A stretch of DNA of 64,000 nucleotides from Canna indica (GCA_034359265.1 CP136897.1:23678001-23742000), one strand, 5' to 3'. Positions 47,756 through 60,777 are shown, counted from the stretch's first letter. Notes: generated by a model from the letters alone, not told the origin. Translations and numbers: made by a program.

Positions 47756-48851
47756 AGCCTTGATGCATGAACTCGGTAAAAGTTTGGTAGAGAAGGAAAA
47801 GAAAGATCAAAACCAATTATACTAAGTACTTTAACGAGAGAGAGAGAGACCTTTTAATGCTTCCAGTTTGCGCAGGAGGCGAAGAAAGAAGCAGAGGCTG
47901 GTTCGGTATTTGTATACGCAGGGGTGGAGCGAGAGGCCAACAGACGGCGTTATCGATCAGCTGGGCCCCGCGTGGCGATAAGAGGGAATTCCTGCCTTCC
48001 TGGGGCTTTAGGGTACAAAGATATATAGAAGAAGATGATGACTTATTTTAAACTACGGTGGTGGTCGCCTAAAGAAGAGCAACCACAGCTTCAACTTTTT
48101 GCTCTCTCTCCTAATCCTGGGATGAGAGATAGAGAGATGTCTAGGAAGAGGACAACGCTGGGAAGATTTGATGAAGGGGAGGAGAGATAATGAGCAGGAT
48201 ACGAGCCACACATACACATTTAAGCTTGAGATGCCACCACGTTGATGCCTCCTTATCCTTGGTGGAGTGAGTTGTTGATTTCAAGGGACTGATGATGCAA
48301 AGTATCATCCGTCTCTTTCTCCATTTCTCATACGGCCACCAATGTTGTCTTCTTGCGCTGAATTAAAATTTGAGCAGAATAGATATTTCAAATTGGTTTA
48401 CAGGAAGAAATCCTCCAATGGATTCTTCAAGAATGCCAGAGTATGATGAGGATTTAGACCTACTACCAATTACAATGTACTGACTAAAGTAAGTTAGAAA
48501 AGTGCATACGAACAATTGCTGAAACATCCAGTTATTGCGCTTAAATATCAGACATAGTGCAATAATAATATAAATAAATAACAATGACAATAAAACCAAG
48601 AAACAGATTAATCTAATCTCTTGACTGTGAATTCATTAATAAAAAGAGAGTCGAGGGCGTAACAATTTGCCGCCATCATCAAAAACCTTAATGAAAGAAG
48701 TCTCAAGCAAATCACCAGATTAAATTAAGGTCTTGGAGAACAAAACTCCACCTGAAAATTGTAGGGAGAATCTCCCACTGGCTAAATATTATTGGAGCGC
48801 GAGAATAAATTGCGTTTAAAAAAAAAGCATTTGATGTGCTCTGTTGTATTT

Positions 48852-50900
48852 TTAAGCACCGCCTGAGCCATATTTCTTTCCGAAAACAATCAGCTGCAGC
48901 TTGTCGTACCCAGCAAGCACACCAGCACCAGCTACAGCTCGGAGTATGTTTGCACCGGCACCCTTGAACAATGACTTGGGTCCCTCGTTCTTCAGGATTT
49001 GTTGGAAGGCATCCAAAGAACTCTTGTACTTAACCGCTTCTCCAGAGGTCATCATCATTCTTCTTCTGACAGTGTCAATGGGATAAGAAGCAAGGCCTGC
49101 ACCATTGGTGATCAACCAACCAAGCGCAAAGCTAGCAAAGAAACTATCCTGCAATCAGTGTAATAAAATTCAAAATTTCAGGTCCAATAAACATTAGTGA
49201 AAAAATAAATACTTTCAGCACAACTGGTTCTACCCACAAAATCTATATATAACAATAAATACAGTTCCACCTCTGAATTGGTATTACTTGAGTACATTCC
49301 TCATAATACCAGATAACCAAGAAGAATAATAGAACTTGCACACAAAGCAAAATATTACCTCCATCTTCCCAGTAAGGAGCACTGGCTTCAGGGAATCGTA
49401 CATTCCAAAGTAAAGACCACGGTAAACTATGATCCCAACACATGAAATATTAAATCCTCTGTAAAGTCCAGCAATGCCATCTGAAGCCAAGGTCTTCCTG
49501 TAAACGTCAACAAGGCCATTGAATTGCCTTCCTCCGCCGCCCTTCTTCGCAGCCTTGGCATCATTTGCCAGACGTGTTCGTGCATAGTCCAGAGAGTACA
49601 CAAAGAACAAGGAACAAGCACCAGCTGCACCACCAGAAGCAAGATTTCCAGCAAACCATTTCCAGTAACCATCTTTGTCTTTCTTAAAATTAAACATCCT
49701 CTTAAAATAATCCTTGAAGGCAAAGTTCAGAGCCTGGCAACCATTATATCCTTTGGTGAGCAGAAATAAAGTAACAGAAGAAGCAATATGAAGTACAAAA
49801 GCAAATTGATATAGTCAAAAATAAGAAATCAACACTCTATTTGTCTGTAGCATATAATGTGCTTGGGCGAAGTATATATCCTCATATTCCACAATCACAC
49901 TAAAACTTGATAACTTCAGATGAAACAGTACAAATCGGTGAACAGAGAATTTAAATAAAACAACTTCTGAATGCCGCATTGTAATAATTGCTCATAAACA
50001 AGCCCCCAAGTCAATCAAAATAGTGAAATACTCTTAAAAGATGATATTATGATCTCAATTAAAATCTTTCTGTTATTAGACATAAATGATTACATTATTA
50101 GTATAGCTTTATTCGTAAGAAAATGTATAGCTCAAGATGAATAAGAGAGTTTAGATCACAGCATAACAACATGAAAAGATCTATATACTAATTACACATT
50201 GTAATTACGAATCAGAATCAAGCAAACAGGTCCAATCAAATTATTCCTAAAAATCAAATCAAGAACCTTCATATATTTTTTCTGATATTAGATAAATTAC
50301 ATTATTAGCAGATTTATTACTAAACATTCATATATAGCTGAAGAGCAATAAGAAAGTTCTGATCACAATTAGAAGATGCAAATATATGATACACAGCATA
50401 TAGACATACAAAAATACCTGAGTGGGAAAATAACGAATGACATTTGCTGTGTTCCCTCTCCATAGAGACATAGCACCTTCGTCCTTAATTGTTCGGCTGA
50501 AGCAATCTGAAATTCCTTTGTAAGGCTCCGAGAGACGACCAGCCTTGATCATCTCATCCTGATTCTGGATCAGGAGCTTCACACGTTCAATGGGAGCAGC
50601 AGCAGTCTTGGAAACCGCAGCAGAAACTCCACCCATGAGGAAATCAATTGCAAAGCTAGCAAGGCCTTTTTCCGCAGGAGCATGGGCATAGAGTGGTGAA
50701 ACAGATGTCATGAAAGGTAATTCATTGTTACCCGTGCACATCTGCATCGATGTTTTCTGAAACCCCCCTTTCATGTAGTTTCCAGTTGTGAATCGACTAT
50801 TGTACAAAGCAGGGTTATACATGCTGCAGTTGCTTGATTTGAGGTGGAGCTGCCCAGCAACTTTCTGAATTACAGTGGGATGATTAACCTGATCCGCCAT
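48852..50900 (-). CDS. AAC: Mitochondrial ADP/ATP carrier
   Basis: Exchanges cytosolic ADP for matrix ATP across the inner mitochondrial membrane. Coding exons in transcript order: 50900-50418, 49733-49359, 49148-48852, total 1155 nt, 384 aa plus stop, normal for plant AACs. An N-terminal extension of about 75 residues ([20 protein letters not shown]) is typical of the plant proteins. Three mitochondrial-carrier repeats follow ([53 protein letters not shown]), each with a Px[DE]xx[KR] signature: PIERVK, SLDYAR and PIDTVR. The nucleotide-carrier hexapeptide RRRMMM is intact. The upstream in-frame extension beyond 50900 crosses a likely leader-intron acceptor (ATCAG), so MADQ is chosen as start. 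Confidence 0.97.
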
Positions 50901-52770
50901 AACTTCCTGATACAATGACCTACATATCAACAATTAATGGAGTTAGGATAATTTTTACAAAGCATCAAGCAAAATAAACATAGACAACATAGACCATTAC
51001 CCATTATTAAATCAAAGACTAAGCAATCAACAAATTCAATATTTCTTCACAAAATTAAGTTGTGTAAAAAAAAAAAAAAGGATGATGAACAACAACCAGG
51101 AGCAAATGAACAATACATACAATGATAGAAAGTGTCATAGTTAGGTATCTACCTAGCAACATAAAAGGATGCAATTCATTTGTGGTGCCCCTTGATAATT
51201 TTATTGTATGGAATTATAATGTAAACAATGCTACTTTCAACCATAATTGAAGTATGCACCAAGCAGCATAATAGGATGCACTTTCCATACTTGTATCACC
51301 CAACAGAGGTAGTGCACAACTCATACATTAGGTGGTATAGAATGATAATTTAAACAGTGAGTTCAATTTCGATTGCATAATGGAATAAAAACATAAAATC
51401 CAACTTCTAACCACCTGAAGTAAATGGTCATTAGAACAAAAGCACATTGAATAGGAAAAGTGGTATGGGGGACATGTAGAATCATTATGTAAGCTGCCTT
51501 CATATTTTTTATTCAAATGTTACAGAAATTAATGTAGTTCCCTAGGAGCAATCTATTCTCCACTTCCAACTATGTACTCCATTATTTTAGATTTTGCTCA
51601 CAAAATATATTGTAAAATGGTCCAACATGGATAGGGAATTTATGAATGCATATACATGTGACTAATGGGATCCATTTGCAAGTATGTTGATCCCTACAGC
51701 CTTCCCAGACCGAATACTGACAAAACCTCATGTACCATGATTCACAATATGCATTTAAATCATGACTTATTCAATGTTCGAGCTGAAAGGACTGAGTTGA
51801 AAAGCAAGATTTCATGATGCACAATTTTTATAGAACACAGTGCACAAGCAAAAACTCTTCTAGCTACACATCACAACCTTCACATGGACAATTATTCAGA
51901 TGATGACACATTAATAACATTCCCACGTCTCATGAATCAGAATAGAAATTAAATGAGACAACATCAAACATAGTTGAGAATCAATAAAAAGTAAAATCAT
52001 ATAAAACAACTTGAGTTGGAATCACTTTAACCAAGACAAACTAATCATGATTCTCCAATCATCTAAGTTTATGGAAACGAGAAAACTAATAATATGAAAG
52101 TCCATTCAAAAAAATTTCTGAGGCTAAGTCTACGTACTATAAAGTACCCGATCATCACAGAAACCATAGTTACATAAGGAAAGAAGGCGCATGCAGTAAG
52201 ATCAAACACAGTTTGCAAATAAGAACCACCTAAAAACCCAAATGTCCCTTTCAATAATTTAGATCGGATCGGATCTTAAACGTAAGCAAAATCAGACACA
52301 TAATAAATCGCTCCCTCTTAAAACATGGCAGATCTTCATGATCCATAGGTTTGTGTACAAACCAACGACAGATTAATTCAACCTTCTACAGATCTAACAC
52401 AACGATAGCGAAATATACACAAAAACCAGGGAAAAGGACGATCTATAAGAGACTAGATATATATTCGAAGAAGTAACCCACATCCAAAAGCCTTGGATAA
52501 AGCTCGGAAATAACACAATAGAACCAAAAACAACCTAAGGATCTACTAGATCTCCGATTAGAACAACAAAATTAGAAAAGATAAAAGAAAAATCCACTGA
52601 AATCAAACAACGGCAGATGAGAAAGATCACAGAGGGGAGTTTACCCTTCCGGAGAGTCTCCTCCCGTACGCCTTTTTCTCCGAGCGAGAAAAGTGACGGC
52701 TTTGGCCTTTGGGCAACAAAGGAGGGCGAGAGAGGACGAAGGCGTGAAATTTGTTCTGTATTTATTGGGA
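50901..52770 (-). other. 5' leader intron and promoter side of the ADP/ATP carrier gene
   Basis: An acceptor (TATCAG, intron side at 50907-50909) six bases before the start codon, and a donor (GAAGG|GTAAAC, intron edge at 52644), delimit a likely 1.7-kb leader intron. The short leader exon would be about 52645-52700. No coding frame inside is convincing. Transcript ends are inferred. Confidence 0.55.
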
Positions 52771-53234
52771 ATTCTTATTGATCTTCAATATTCGTGCATA
52801 CAGATAAATGCATATAAATTGTATGCGGAGTATCAATTCTCCGTTAGATTATGTCAGAAATATACTGAACGGTGGATTAATTGTATAATAGTTATGCGGT
52901 TAATGACTTAATGGAATGAATCCACCATTTGTGGAAGGTTTATTATTTTATTATTATAATACTAATATATAAGGCAGCGCATTAATCGCATTATGAAAAA
53001 GAAAAGTTTTCCACGTAATGTAGTTTGGTAAACATACGGATCTACCTAGTTTATAATTGGAGAAGGCACTGTGGACCCGACTCGCCATTCCAAAGGATTA
53101 GATGAGTTAATAAGGTAGGTAGTCATAAACGCGTCTGATTAACGGGATTTCAAAATTAAATATAAATATTTATACTTATAAAATTGGATAGTAATAAGTA
53201 TTTCAACAACTTTATATTAAAAAAAAATCCAAAT
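52771..53234. other. Intergenic sequence
   Basis: AT-rich sequence between the ADP/ATP carrier promoter and the TIR element. I see nothing recognisable. Confidence 0.5.
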
Positions 53235-54177
53235 TCAAATTGTGGGAATGTAAAATTCTAGAATCCGAATTTTAGGTTAAAAATTTTTAAATTCAAAACG
53301 TAATATTTTAGGTACTCATTTTATCCTCGAGAAAGTCTCTAATTCATTAGAAATTTTGACAAAAATCTCTAAATTATATATATAATAATTTTAGTTTATG
53401 AAATATTTTTTATGATAAAAAAGATATTATAATCTAAAAAATATATTTTCAAACTCTCTAATAATGCATTAGAAATTTTTGCATAAAGTCTATAAAATTA
53501 ATTTTAAATTAAAATTTATAAAATATATTGATGTAATTTTTTTGTGGACCATAATATCTCTTTTGTATCATAAAAATTTTATTTTTATAAATTAAAATTA
53601 ACTTTTTTTAATATAAAGCTATTAGTGGCTTTAGTCAAGACTCTCTAACGAGTTAGAGACTTGTTTATAAAAATTTTATAATTGTAAAAAAATAAAATTT
53701 AATTAATAAAAATATATATGATATAAAAGATAATGTGAGAGTCTATATAAATATTTTGGACAAAAAAAATTATTATTTTTTATTTTGAAATTAATTTTAT
53801 ATGCTTTGGCAAACTTCTCCAATGAGTTTTGTAATTTTTTTATAATAATTTTATATTTATAAAAGATAAAATTTAATTCATAAAAAATATATACGATATA
53901 AAAAAATATGTTAGAGTCTATAAAAATATTTTGAAAAATATATATATTTCTTTTGTTTTTAATTTAAAAATAATTTTATAGGCTTTTGGTAAATGTCTCT
54001 AATGAGTTAGAGATTTTTGTTTATAATAGTTTTATAATAAATAAAAAAATTAATCCGTATATATATATATATATGAGATATATAATATGTGCTTGGGTCT
54101 ATAAAAAATATTTTATTATTTTTAATTTAATATTAATTTCATAGATATAGAAAAAGTCTCTAATAAGTTATAGAGTT

Positions 54178-56483
54178 ATCAACTTTCCCCCCTTGTTTAT
54201 CAACTGGATTAAAGCATGCATTAGCTCTCGTATTTTTGCTTGTCATGTGAATGGTAGTTCTTCTGCTTTCTTTTCTTCTTGCAAAGGTGTGAGGCAGGGG
54301 GATCCATTGTCTCCCTACCTCTATATTCTTGTTGCTCAAACTCTTATCAATTTGTTTAATAAAACTGTTTTTGATAAGAAAATTATCCTTTTTAAAATGA
54401 GAAACTCTTTTCAACTGTCCCACATTATGTACGCAGATGATGTTCTTCTTGTTTTTAGAGCTAACGATAAAAGTATTCATACTGTTAAGAATATTCTCTC
54501 TCGATATGAAATTCTTACTGGTCAAGTTGTTAACTTTAGTAAGTCTGAAATATTCTTTCCTCATCACACTGATACTTCTACTAAGCATGATGTTTGCTCT
54601 GCTTTTAATATGAAAAGTGGTAGTTTTCCCTTCAAATACTTGGGAGCACTAATTTCACCTAGAAGGGCAACTTCTCAGTCTTACAATTATTTGTTAGAAA
54701 ATATTCAGAACAAAATTGGTTCTTGGCAAAACAATTTTATTTCTCAGGCTGGCAAGATTGGTTAGTTAATTCTATTTTAAATTCTATCCTCCTTCACACT
54801 TTATCTATTTCTTGGATTTCTAGCAAGTTTATTGAGAAAATCTCCTCCATGATAAGGGACTTTATTTGGACTTCTAAAGATGGTGATAAGGGTCTCCATC
54901 TAATTAAATGGGATACTATTACATTGCCTAAGCCTCTCGGAGGTCTTGGTATGCAAGATCTTCACCTCAAGGTCAAGTCCTTGTAGTTTAATCGCATTTA
55001 CTCTTATTTAGAAGGAAATAATTCTCTGTGGGTTACTTTAGTGAAGGTTAAATACTCTCCTCTTACTCAAACTTGGTTCATGTTCCCAAATCATGTTCTA
55101 TGGCTTGGAAATTATTTGCATCCGCCTTTAAATATCTTAGATTCGATTTTACTAGAATTATTAATTCTGGTTGCAATACTTCTGCAATGAATGCTTCTTG
55201 GATCTTTGATGTTCCCATTACTCTTAAACCTACTTTTGTGAATGTTGACTTGGATCTAAGTACTTATAATGTAAGTGATCTAATGTCTTCTAATGCTTGG
55301 AATGATAATTGTGGAATGCTGTTATTTCATCAAATTATGTGGGAATCCATTAAAATGCTCGGTCTGCCCCCTTGTCCTGATGATGACACCTGGGCTTGGG
55401 CTGCTGAGGATGATGGGTCAGTTACCACAAGCTCTGCTTACTACTTCGTAAGAAGTCGTAGCCTTAATGATCACAGCTCCTCTGTGTCTTGGTCTGTTCT
55501 TTGAAAACTTAAGCTTCCTCTTAAGATCCTGACATTTCTTTGGAAATTCCCTCATAATAGACTTCCCACAAGAGCCTACCTTCACCACATTGGTTTACTT
55601 ACTTCTTATAATTGCCCCTTCTGTCAGAATCTTTCTAAGCCAGAAATCATTAATCACCTCTTCTTCTTTTGCAATCATACTGCTTTAGTTTGGACAATTA
55701 TTTCTTCCCAAACTGGTTTGAATCTTATTGATAGATGTTCTTGGATTAATGGTGGATGGCTTTATCCAATTATCAGACTGGGACTGCCCCTCTTAGGCCC
55801 CTTATTGTTGTGACTCTTTGGCTCACCTGGCACACTAGAAATGAGCAAGTTCATCTTGTAAGACAACTTTTCTCGTTCAGCCTCGCACTCAAAATTCTCG
55901 CTTGCACTGCGCAGATAACTAGCCCTAAGGTGCTTGAGGGAAATTATATATCCAACTCAGAAACTGATCGGGCTCTTACTTGGATTCCCCCAAATTATCC
56001 TTTTATCAAATTTAATTGTGATGGTGCTTTGATGGATTCTCAGACTGGCTTAGGAATTATTGCTCGAGATGCTCAAGGAACTTGCATTTATGCTGTAAGT
56101 ATTTATGTGAATGGTGTTGGTTCTACTTCTCTTTTTGAAGCCTATGCAATTCTTCATGCAATCCAGCAAGCTGTTTCAAGGAACCTGGAGCATGTTATTT
56201 TTGAAGGTGATTCGAAGACTCTAATCAATTCAATTCAAGATATATGTCATATTCCTCCGAGGCTGAAAGCTATCATTCAACATACCAAGAGTTTTAATCA
56301 TAATTTTGATCATTGTAATTTCTATTTTTGTTTTCGTGAATATAACAAAGCATCCCATTGGGCTGCAGTTAGGGCCAGACGCTTACAGGAGTCAAATGTT
56401 TGGACTTCTGTTAGGCCTCAGGAGTTAGATGAACTTCTTGTGTAATTTTTGACTTTATTCATAGTTTCTTTTGGTAAAAAAAA
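54178..56483 (+). mobile_element. 5'-truncated L1-type LINE (non-LTR retrotransposon), 2,306 bp
   Basis: A 12-bp target duplication AGTTATAGAGTT flanks it (54166-54177 and 56484-56495), and it ends TTTTGGTAAAAAAAA, a short poly-A tail. It starts in the middle of the reverse-transcriptase domain, so endonuclease and ORF1 are missing, as usual for incomplete target-primed insertion. The same host sequence without insertion is present at about 57489-57540, which confirms the junctions. Confidence 0.95.
54193..56445 (+). pseudogene. LINE ORF2 remnant: reverse transcriptase, zf-RVT and RNase H
   Basis: Segment 1 (54193-54765) has the RT box GVRQGDPLSPYLY and the catalytic YADD box (HIMYADDVLLVF), then SKSEIFF and FKYLGALIS. 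Segment 2 (54723-54986) continues in another frame (MIRDFIWTS, KPLGGLGMQDL). Segment 3 (55073-55755) covers the zf-RVT region (ilTFLWKF..LPTRAYLHH..CPFCQN..HLFFFC) with a TGA at 55502, where Trp is usual. Segment 4 (55756-56445) is a C-terminal RNase H-like domain with Asp (KFNCDGAL), Glu (FEAYAIL) and Asp (EGDSKTL) and ends with LDELLV. Three frame changes and at least two stops make it inactive. Plant L1 elements commonly carry such an RNase H. Confidence 0.93.
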
Positions 56484-57202
56484 AGTTATAGAGTTTGAAA
56501 TTTTTGCCCAAAGTTTATAATAGATATATATCTTTAAAATACTTTTAATTCGTGAAATGAATTTTTTTATAATACAAAAGATGTATTGTGGTTCAAAAAA
56601 TATTTTTTATCAAAATATTTCACAAATTTTAATTTAGTTTTAATTTAATTTTAATTTTATAGACTTTGTACAAAAATCTCTAATGCATTAGACAATTTGA
56701 AAATATTTTTTTGGATTCTAAAAAATATATTTTCAAACTTTCTAATAATGCATTAGAGATTTTTGCATAAAGTCTATAAAATTAATTTTAAATTAAATAT
56801 TATAAAATATTTTGATGTAAAAAAAATTTAGACCATAATATCTCTTTTGTATCATAAAAATTTTATTTTTTATAAATTAAAATTAATTTTTTAAATTATA
56901 AAGATATTATTGGCTTTAGGCAAGAGTCTCTAATGAGTTAGAGACTTTTATTTATAATAATTTTATAATTGTAAAAAAGAAATAATTAATAAAAAATATA
57001 TATGATATAAAAGATAGTGCGAGAGTCTATATAAATATTTTGGACAAAAAAAATCATTATTTTTAATTTGAAATTAATTTTATTGGCTTTGGGGAAACTT
57101 CTCTAATGAGTTTTGTAATTTTTTTAAAATAGTTTTATAATTTTTATAGGCTTCTAGCAAAAGTCTCTAATGAGTTAGAGACTTTTGTTTATAATAGTTT
57201 TA

Positions 57203-57214
<12 letters not shown>

Positions 57215-57247
<33 letters not shown>
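57215..57247. repeat. (AT)n microsatellite
   Basis: About 16 AT dinucleotides inside the AT-rich TIR element. Similar short AT runs flank 57770-57792 and 58108-58122. Confidence 0.9.
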
Positions 57248-57250
<3 letters not shown>

Positions 57251-57792
57251 ATAAAATATATGATTGGGTCTATAAAAAATATTTTATTATTTTTAATTTA
57301 ATATTAATTTCATAGATATAGCAAAAGTCTTTGATGAGTTGTAGAATTAGAGACTTTTGCCCAAAGTTTATAATAGATTTATATCTAAAGAAATACTTTA
57401 TATATATATATATAATATAAAATATATGATTGGGTCTATAAAAAATATTTCATTGTTTTAAATTTAATATTAATTTCATAGATATGACAAAAGTCTCTAA
57501 TGAGTTATAGAGTTAGAGACTTTTGCCCAAAGTTTATAATAGATATATATCTAAAGAAATATTTTTAATTCATGAAATAAATTTTTTTATAATACAAAAG
57601 ATGTATTGTGGTTCAAAAAATATTTTTTATCAAAATATTTCACAAATTTTAATTTAATTTTAATTTTATAGACTTTGTACAAAAATCTCTAATGCATTAG
57701 ACAGTTTGAAAATATTTTTTTAGATTCTAATATCTATTTTTTATCATAAAAAGATATTCATAAATTAAAACTATTATATATATATATATATA

Positions 57793-58107
57793 CCAGCTAT
57801 CTAGCTTCAGTACGACTTTCTTGCCATGCATTGGGATAAGTACCAATAGGAGTAGTTGAGTCTTGCTTAGTGGGAGCCTTGAAAGCAGTTCCTTTTTTTC
57901 TCTGTTCTGAGTAAGATCAATAGGTTCAGTCTCTGACCAATAGGGCAAGGAATCAGTAGGGACTATTTCAAGCTAGTGACTTGTAAATCTATGTTCAGTT
58001 TCGGATATTCCTATTTAGGAGTTGCTAAGCCAGCAAGTGAGAAAGCTTGTGATCAAAGCAGTTCAAGAGAGCCAATTTCTAGTAGAAGGAGCAGGACTTG
58101 ATCTTAA
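57793..58107. other. Compositionally distinct 315-bp segment, possible organellar insert
   Basis: Between two AT dinucleotide runs lies sequence of clearly higher GC content and complexity than the surroundings, with no frame that looks like a gene. Its texture resembles plant mitochondrial intergenic DNA, so a NUMT is possible, but I could not identify a gene in it. It could also be a captured host fragment. Confidence 0.35.
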
Positions 58108-58251
58108 TATATATATATATAGCCAAAGTCTCTGGGCGAGGGTAAAATGAGTATCAGGACTATTATGTTTCGAATTTGAAAATTTCTACCCCTAAAATTT
58201 GGATTTGAAAATTTCTCAAGATCTGATTTTGGGAAATTATTGTATTATTTT

Positions 58252-58724
58252 GAGCAATTTCCCTAAATCATAATATGGATCAGGAAAATTCCCAGATCCA
58301 TAACAAGGATCTGAAAATTTTCAGATCTCCAACTTTTTTTCTCAAAATCTCTGAAATGCCCTCAAGTTAGATCTAGTATTCAATTCTGAACTTTTGTAAC
58401 AGTCTATAAAATAATAGGTTCTACACCTTTAGTAAGATCAATTCATCTTTTGTTTAATAACTATGATGATGATTACGATATACAATATTTTTGATGAGTT
58501 TATTTCATATACCGTTGATAATATCTAGAACTTCTTGAGAACTTAATATGTTCCAAACTTTCTTTAAAGTGTGGAACTAGTAGGTCCAAGCTTTTGTAAA
58601 AGTCTGGAATCGAAAATCATACCGAACTCGAGAGTATTTTGGAGATTTTGAAAAAAAAATAAAAATAATGAGTTTGGAAATTTATGGATCCCCCGAACCA
58701 TGTTATGGTTTCGAAAAATTATTC
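58252..58724. mobile_element. MITE related to the MULE ends, 473 bp
   Basis: Left GAGCAATTTCCCTAAATCAT and, on the other strand, right GAATAATTTTTCGAAACCAT form decayed TIRs. Internally it is very similar to the MITE at 5749-6225: CATAATATGGATCAGG, CCAGATCCATAACAAGGATC, CCAAACTTTCTTTAAAGT. The 9-bp flanks (TATTATTTT and ATAAATATT) do not match, so it is older or rearranged. Confidence 0.75.
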
Positions 58725-58779
58725 ATAAATATTTCAATTCATTATTATAAAAATAATATGATCACTGCAAGGAAATTAT

Positions 58780-60777
58780 CATCTACTAACTAACATTAAC
58801 ACTAACACTGAAAATATTCATTAGGAAATGTAATTTACACTAATAGAAAGAATTCTTGTTACTAATAAAACTTTTATTTAATTAGGACACCTCCCATTGC
58901 AGAGGGTCTACCTTTCTCCCTGTCTCCCGTGGCTAATTAGGGCACCTCGCTTTTGGCTCCCTAAAATCATCTCCAATTGGAGATGAATTGGAGATGGCCA
59001 CGGGAGACAGTGAGTGGGAGACGTGCGTTGCTGGAGGAGCGGCGTCCTCTACAGGGAGATGGCGCCTCCTCAATCAACGGCGCATCCTGTGATTATTTTC
59101 ATCAAATCACATGGCGTGAATATTTCAAAATCCCTCCAGATATTCACCGTGAAATTTTATCAAAGGTAAGAAAATTATATGCCAATCTGATTCCATATAT
59201 TTTCTTCCATCATGAATCGTGGTTTCCCACCTCATTGCTACCTTTGGCCTATCAATTCCTCCTTGTCACAAAGCGGAAATCGTAAGTCTTACTCTCTCTT
59301 CTATCTGCACTGCTTGCTTTTGATCCTAATTTTGAATCTCAAAATTAAGGAAGGTCATGTTTCAAGTATTTGATACTGTTTGATGATTGCTTTTGTTGGA
59401 TTTTTATGGTGTAATCATTCATCATTCACCGAGGTAAAAATTGTTTGCTACATCATGATATATTGATATATATTTTAGTGGTCTAAATCAATTTGTGAAA
59501 ATTGTCTGCTACAATGAAAGGTTTGGCCTCACAAGTTGCAGCTTTCTTTTAATCACATGTTTTTCTTTCTAGCTCCTAGTACTTGGTATTTTGATAACTA
59601 GAGTGCCACCATAGACCGCATATAATCTAGTCCTTGTAAATAGGCACATTGATAATCATTTTACAGTTAATTGCATCTTCATGATCTTTCATTTTCCTAC
59701 ATCCATTCCACCAAAGACACAAGGATAAATGACTATGGACATTTTCTTGCAAAGTTCTAAGTAGTTATATGATGATTCCCAACCTTAGGGTATACTAGAG
59801 TTACCACCTCAATTCCGTATAGGCTTCTCATAGATTAGTGCTACATATTGTAATTGTATACATTTTCTATTCATTGAATATAACTAAATACTTCCTCACT
59901 TCACATTTAAGTTCAAACAAAACAATTTGACATCACATAAATTGTTTGCATATTGTGTTTGTCTATTCTGCATCTTTATAGTTGAGGGGGTGGGAGGAGT
60001 GTAATCGTGTAATAGAGGTTTGTAGTAACTTCGCATTCAATGAGTGTCAACAAAATGGTGTGACATTTTAAAAACTAAATTACCACCGTTCCTACCTCAT
60101 AACAATTGAATCAAATTTAAGACTTGCTTTTCAGCTATACTCCTGAAGAATTTGACAGATACCTTCCTGTCTAGTCATGAAAAAAGCTGGCAAAATTTGT
60201 TGGAGTCTAACTTGAACATTTCATTGTTGATACACTTCTGAACTTGAACCCTTGACAACCAAACATTTTTACTCTCACTAAAGATAGATAATTTAGACAA
60301 GTGGACTATTATCAAATTGACTAAAGAAACAAAAAATAATATTCTCCACATTTTTGCTAATTCCTTATCAGTTATCAAGTCTGGCTAACCCAGAAATCCA
60401 AGAAGGGTAGAATTCTTCCATATTATCCTATCTTCATTCTACCAATATACATTATTCTACATGTAGTTTAGTTGCTCGAAACTTAGCCACATTGCATTTT
60501 CAGTTAGTCCAACTAGACATAACCTAGTTACAAAATCAAATTATCAGTACATATAGTCTCAAATAGTTTAAATTTTATAGATTATTGTTGTTAGAAACTT
60601 AGAATATCAAATTCTCAGTTAATAGCCCCGCTCACATTGTTAGACAATCAAATTCTCAGTTAATAATTCCATTTTCTGATATTGATGCTTCAAAATTATT
60701 AAGTTAAAGTAATTTTGTACTTATAGATGTATTCTTACACACTATGCTTCCTTTTCTATTTAATTGGAATTGAGAAT
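58780..60777. other. Left internal part of the CACTA element, no clear gene
   Basis: The GC-richer stretch at 58880-59165 (with the palindrome ATCTCCAATTGGAGAT at about 58971) may be a leader or first exon (a donor follows at TCAAAG|GTAAGA, 59166), but no domain can be recognised. From 59280 to 60750 I see only AT-rich non-coding sequence, probably intron. Confidence 0.4.

Larger units (their letters stand above)
46652..48851. other. AGT1 upstream region and 3' flank of the carrier gene
   Basis: No complete gene. It contains the plastid atpF relic (about 46910-47225), a (GT)n tract (about 47731-47754), a GA-rich tract and a GC-richer island at 47850-48060, which could be a promoter or leader, and the 3' flank of the ADP/ATP carrier gene from about 48350. 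The frame at 47857-48051 has no recognisable domain. Confidence 0.5.
53235..58205. mobile_element. AT-rich TIR element, about 5 kb, split by a LINE
   Basis: Left sequence around 53260-53335 (CGAATTTTAGG, AAATTCAAAACGTAATA, TACTCATTTTATCCTCGAGA) is the imperfect reverse complement of 58130-58200 (CCAAATTTTAGG, AAATTCGAAACATAATA, TACTCATTTTACCCTCG on the other strand). Inside, a palindromic module AGTCTCTAATGAGTTAGAGA recurs many times with spacers, and larger blocks are directly repeated (53448-53600 with 56731-56880; 56500-56700 with 57520-57700). No coding capacity of its own. The exact ends and target duplication are not resolved. Class is inferred. Confidence 0.65.

Noticed and set aside
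47857..48051. 64-aa frame in the GC-rich island
   Set aside because: It contains no known domain, and the island looks more like a promoter or leader.
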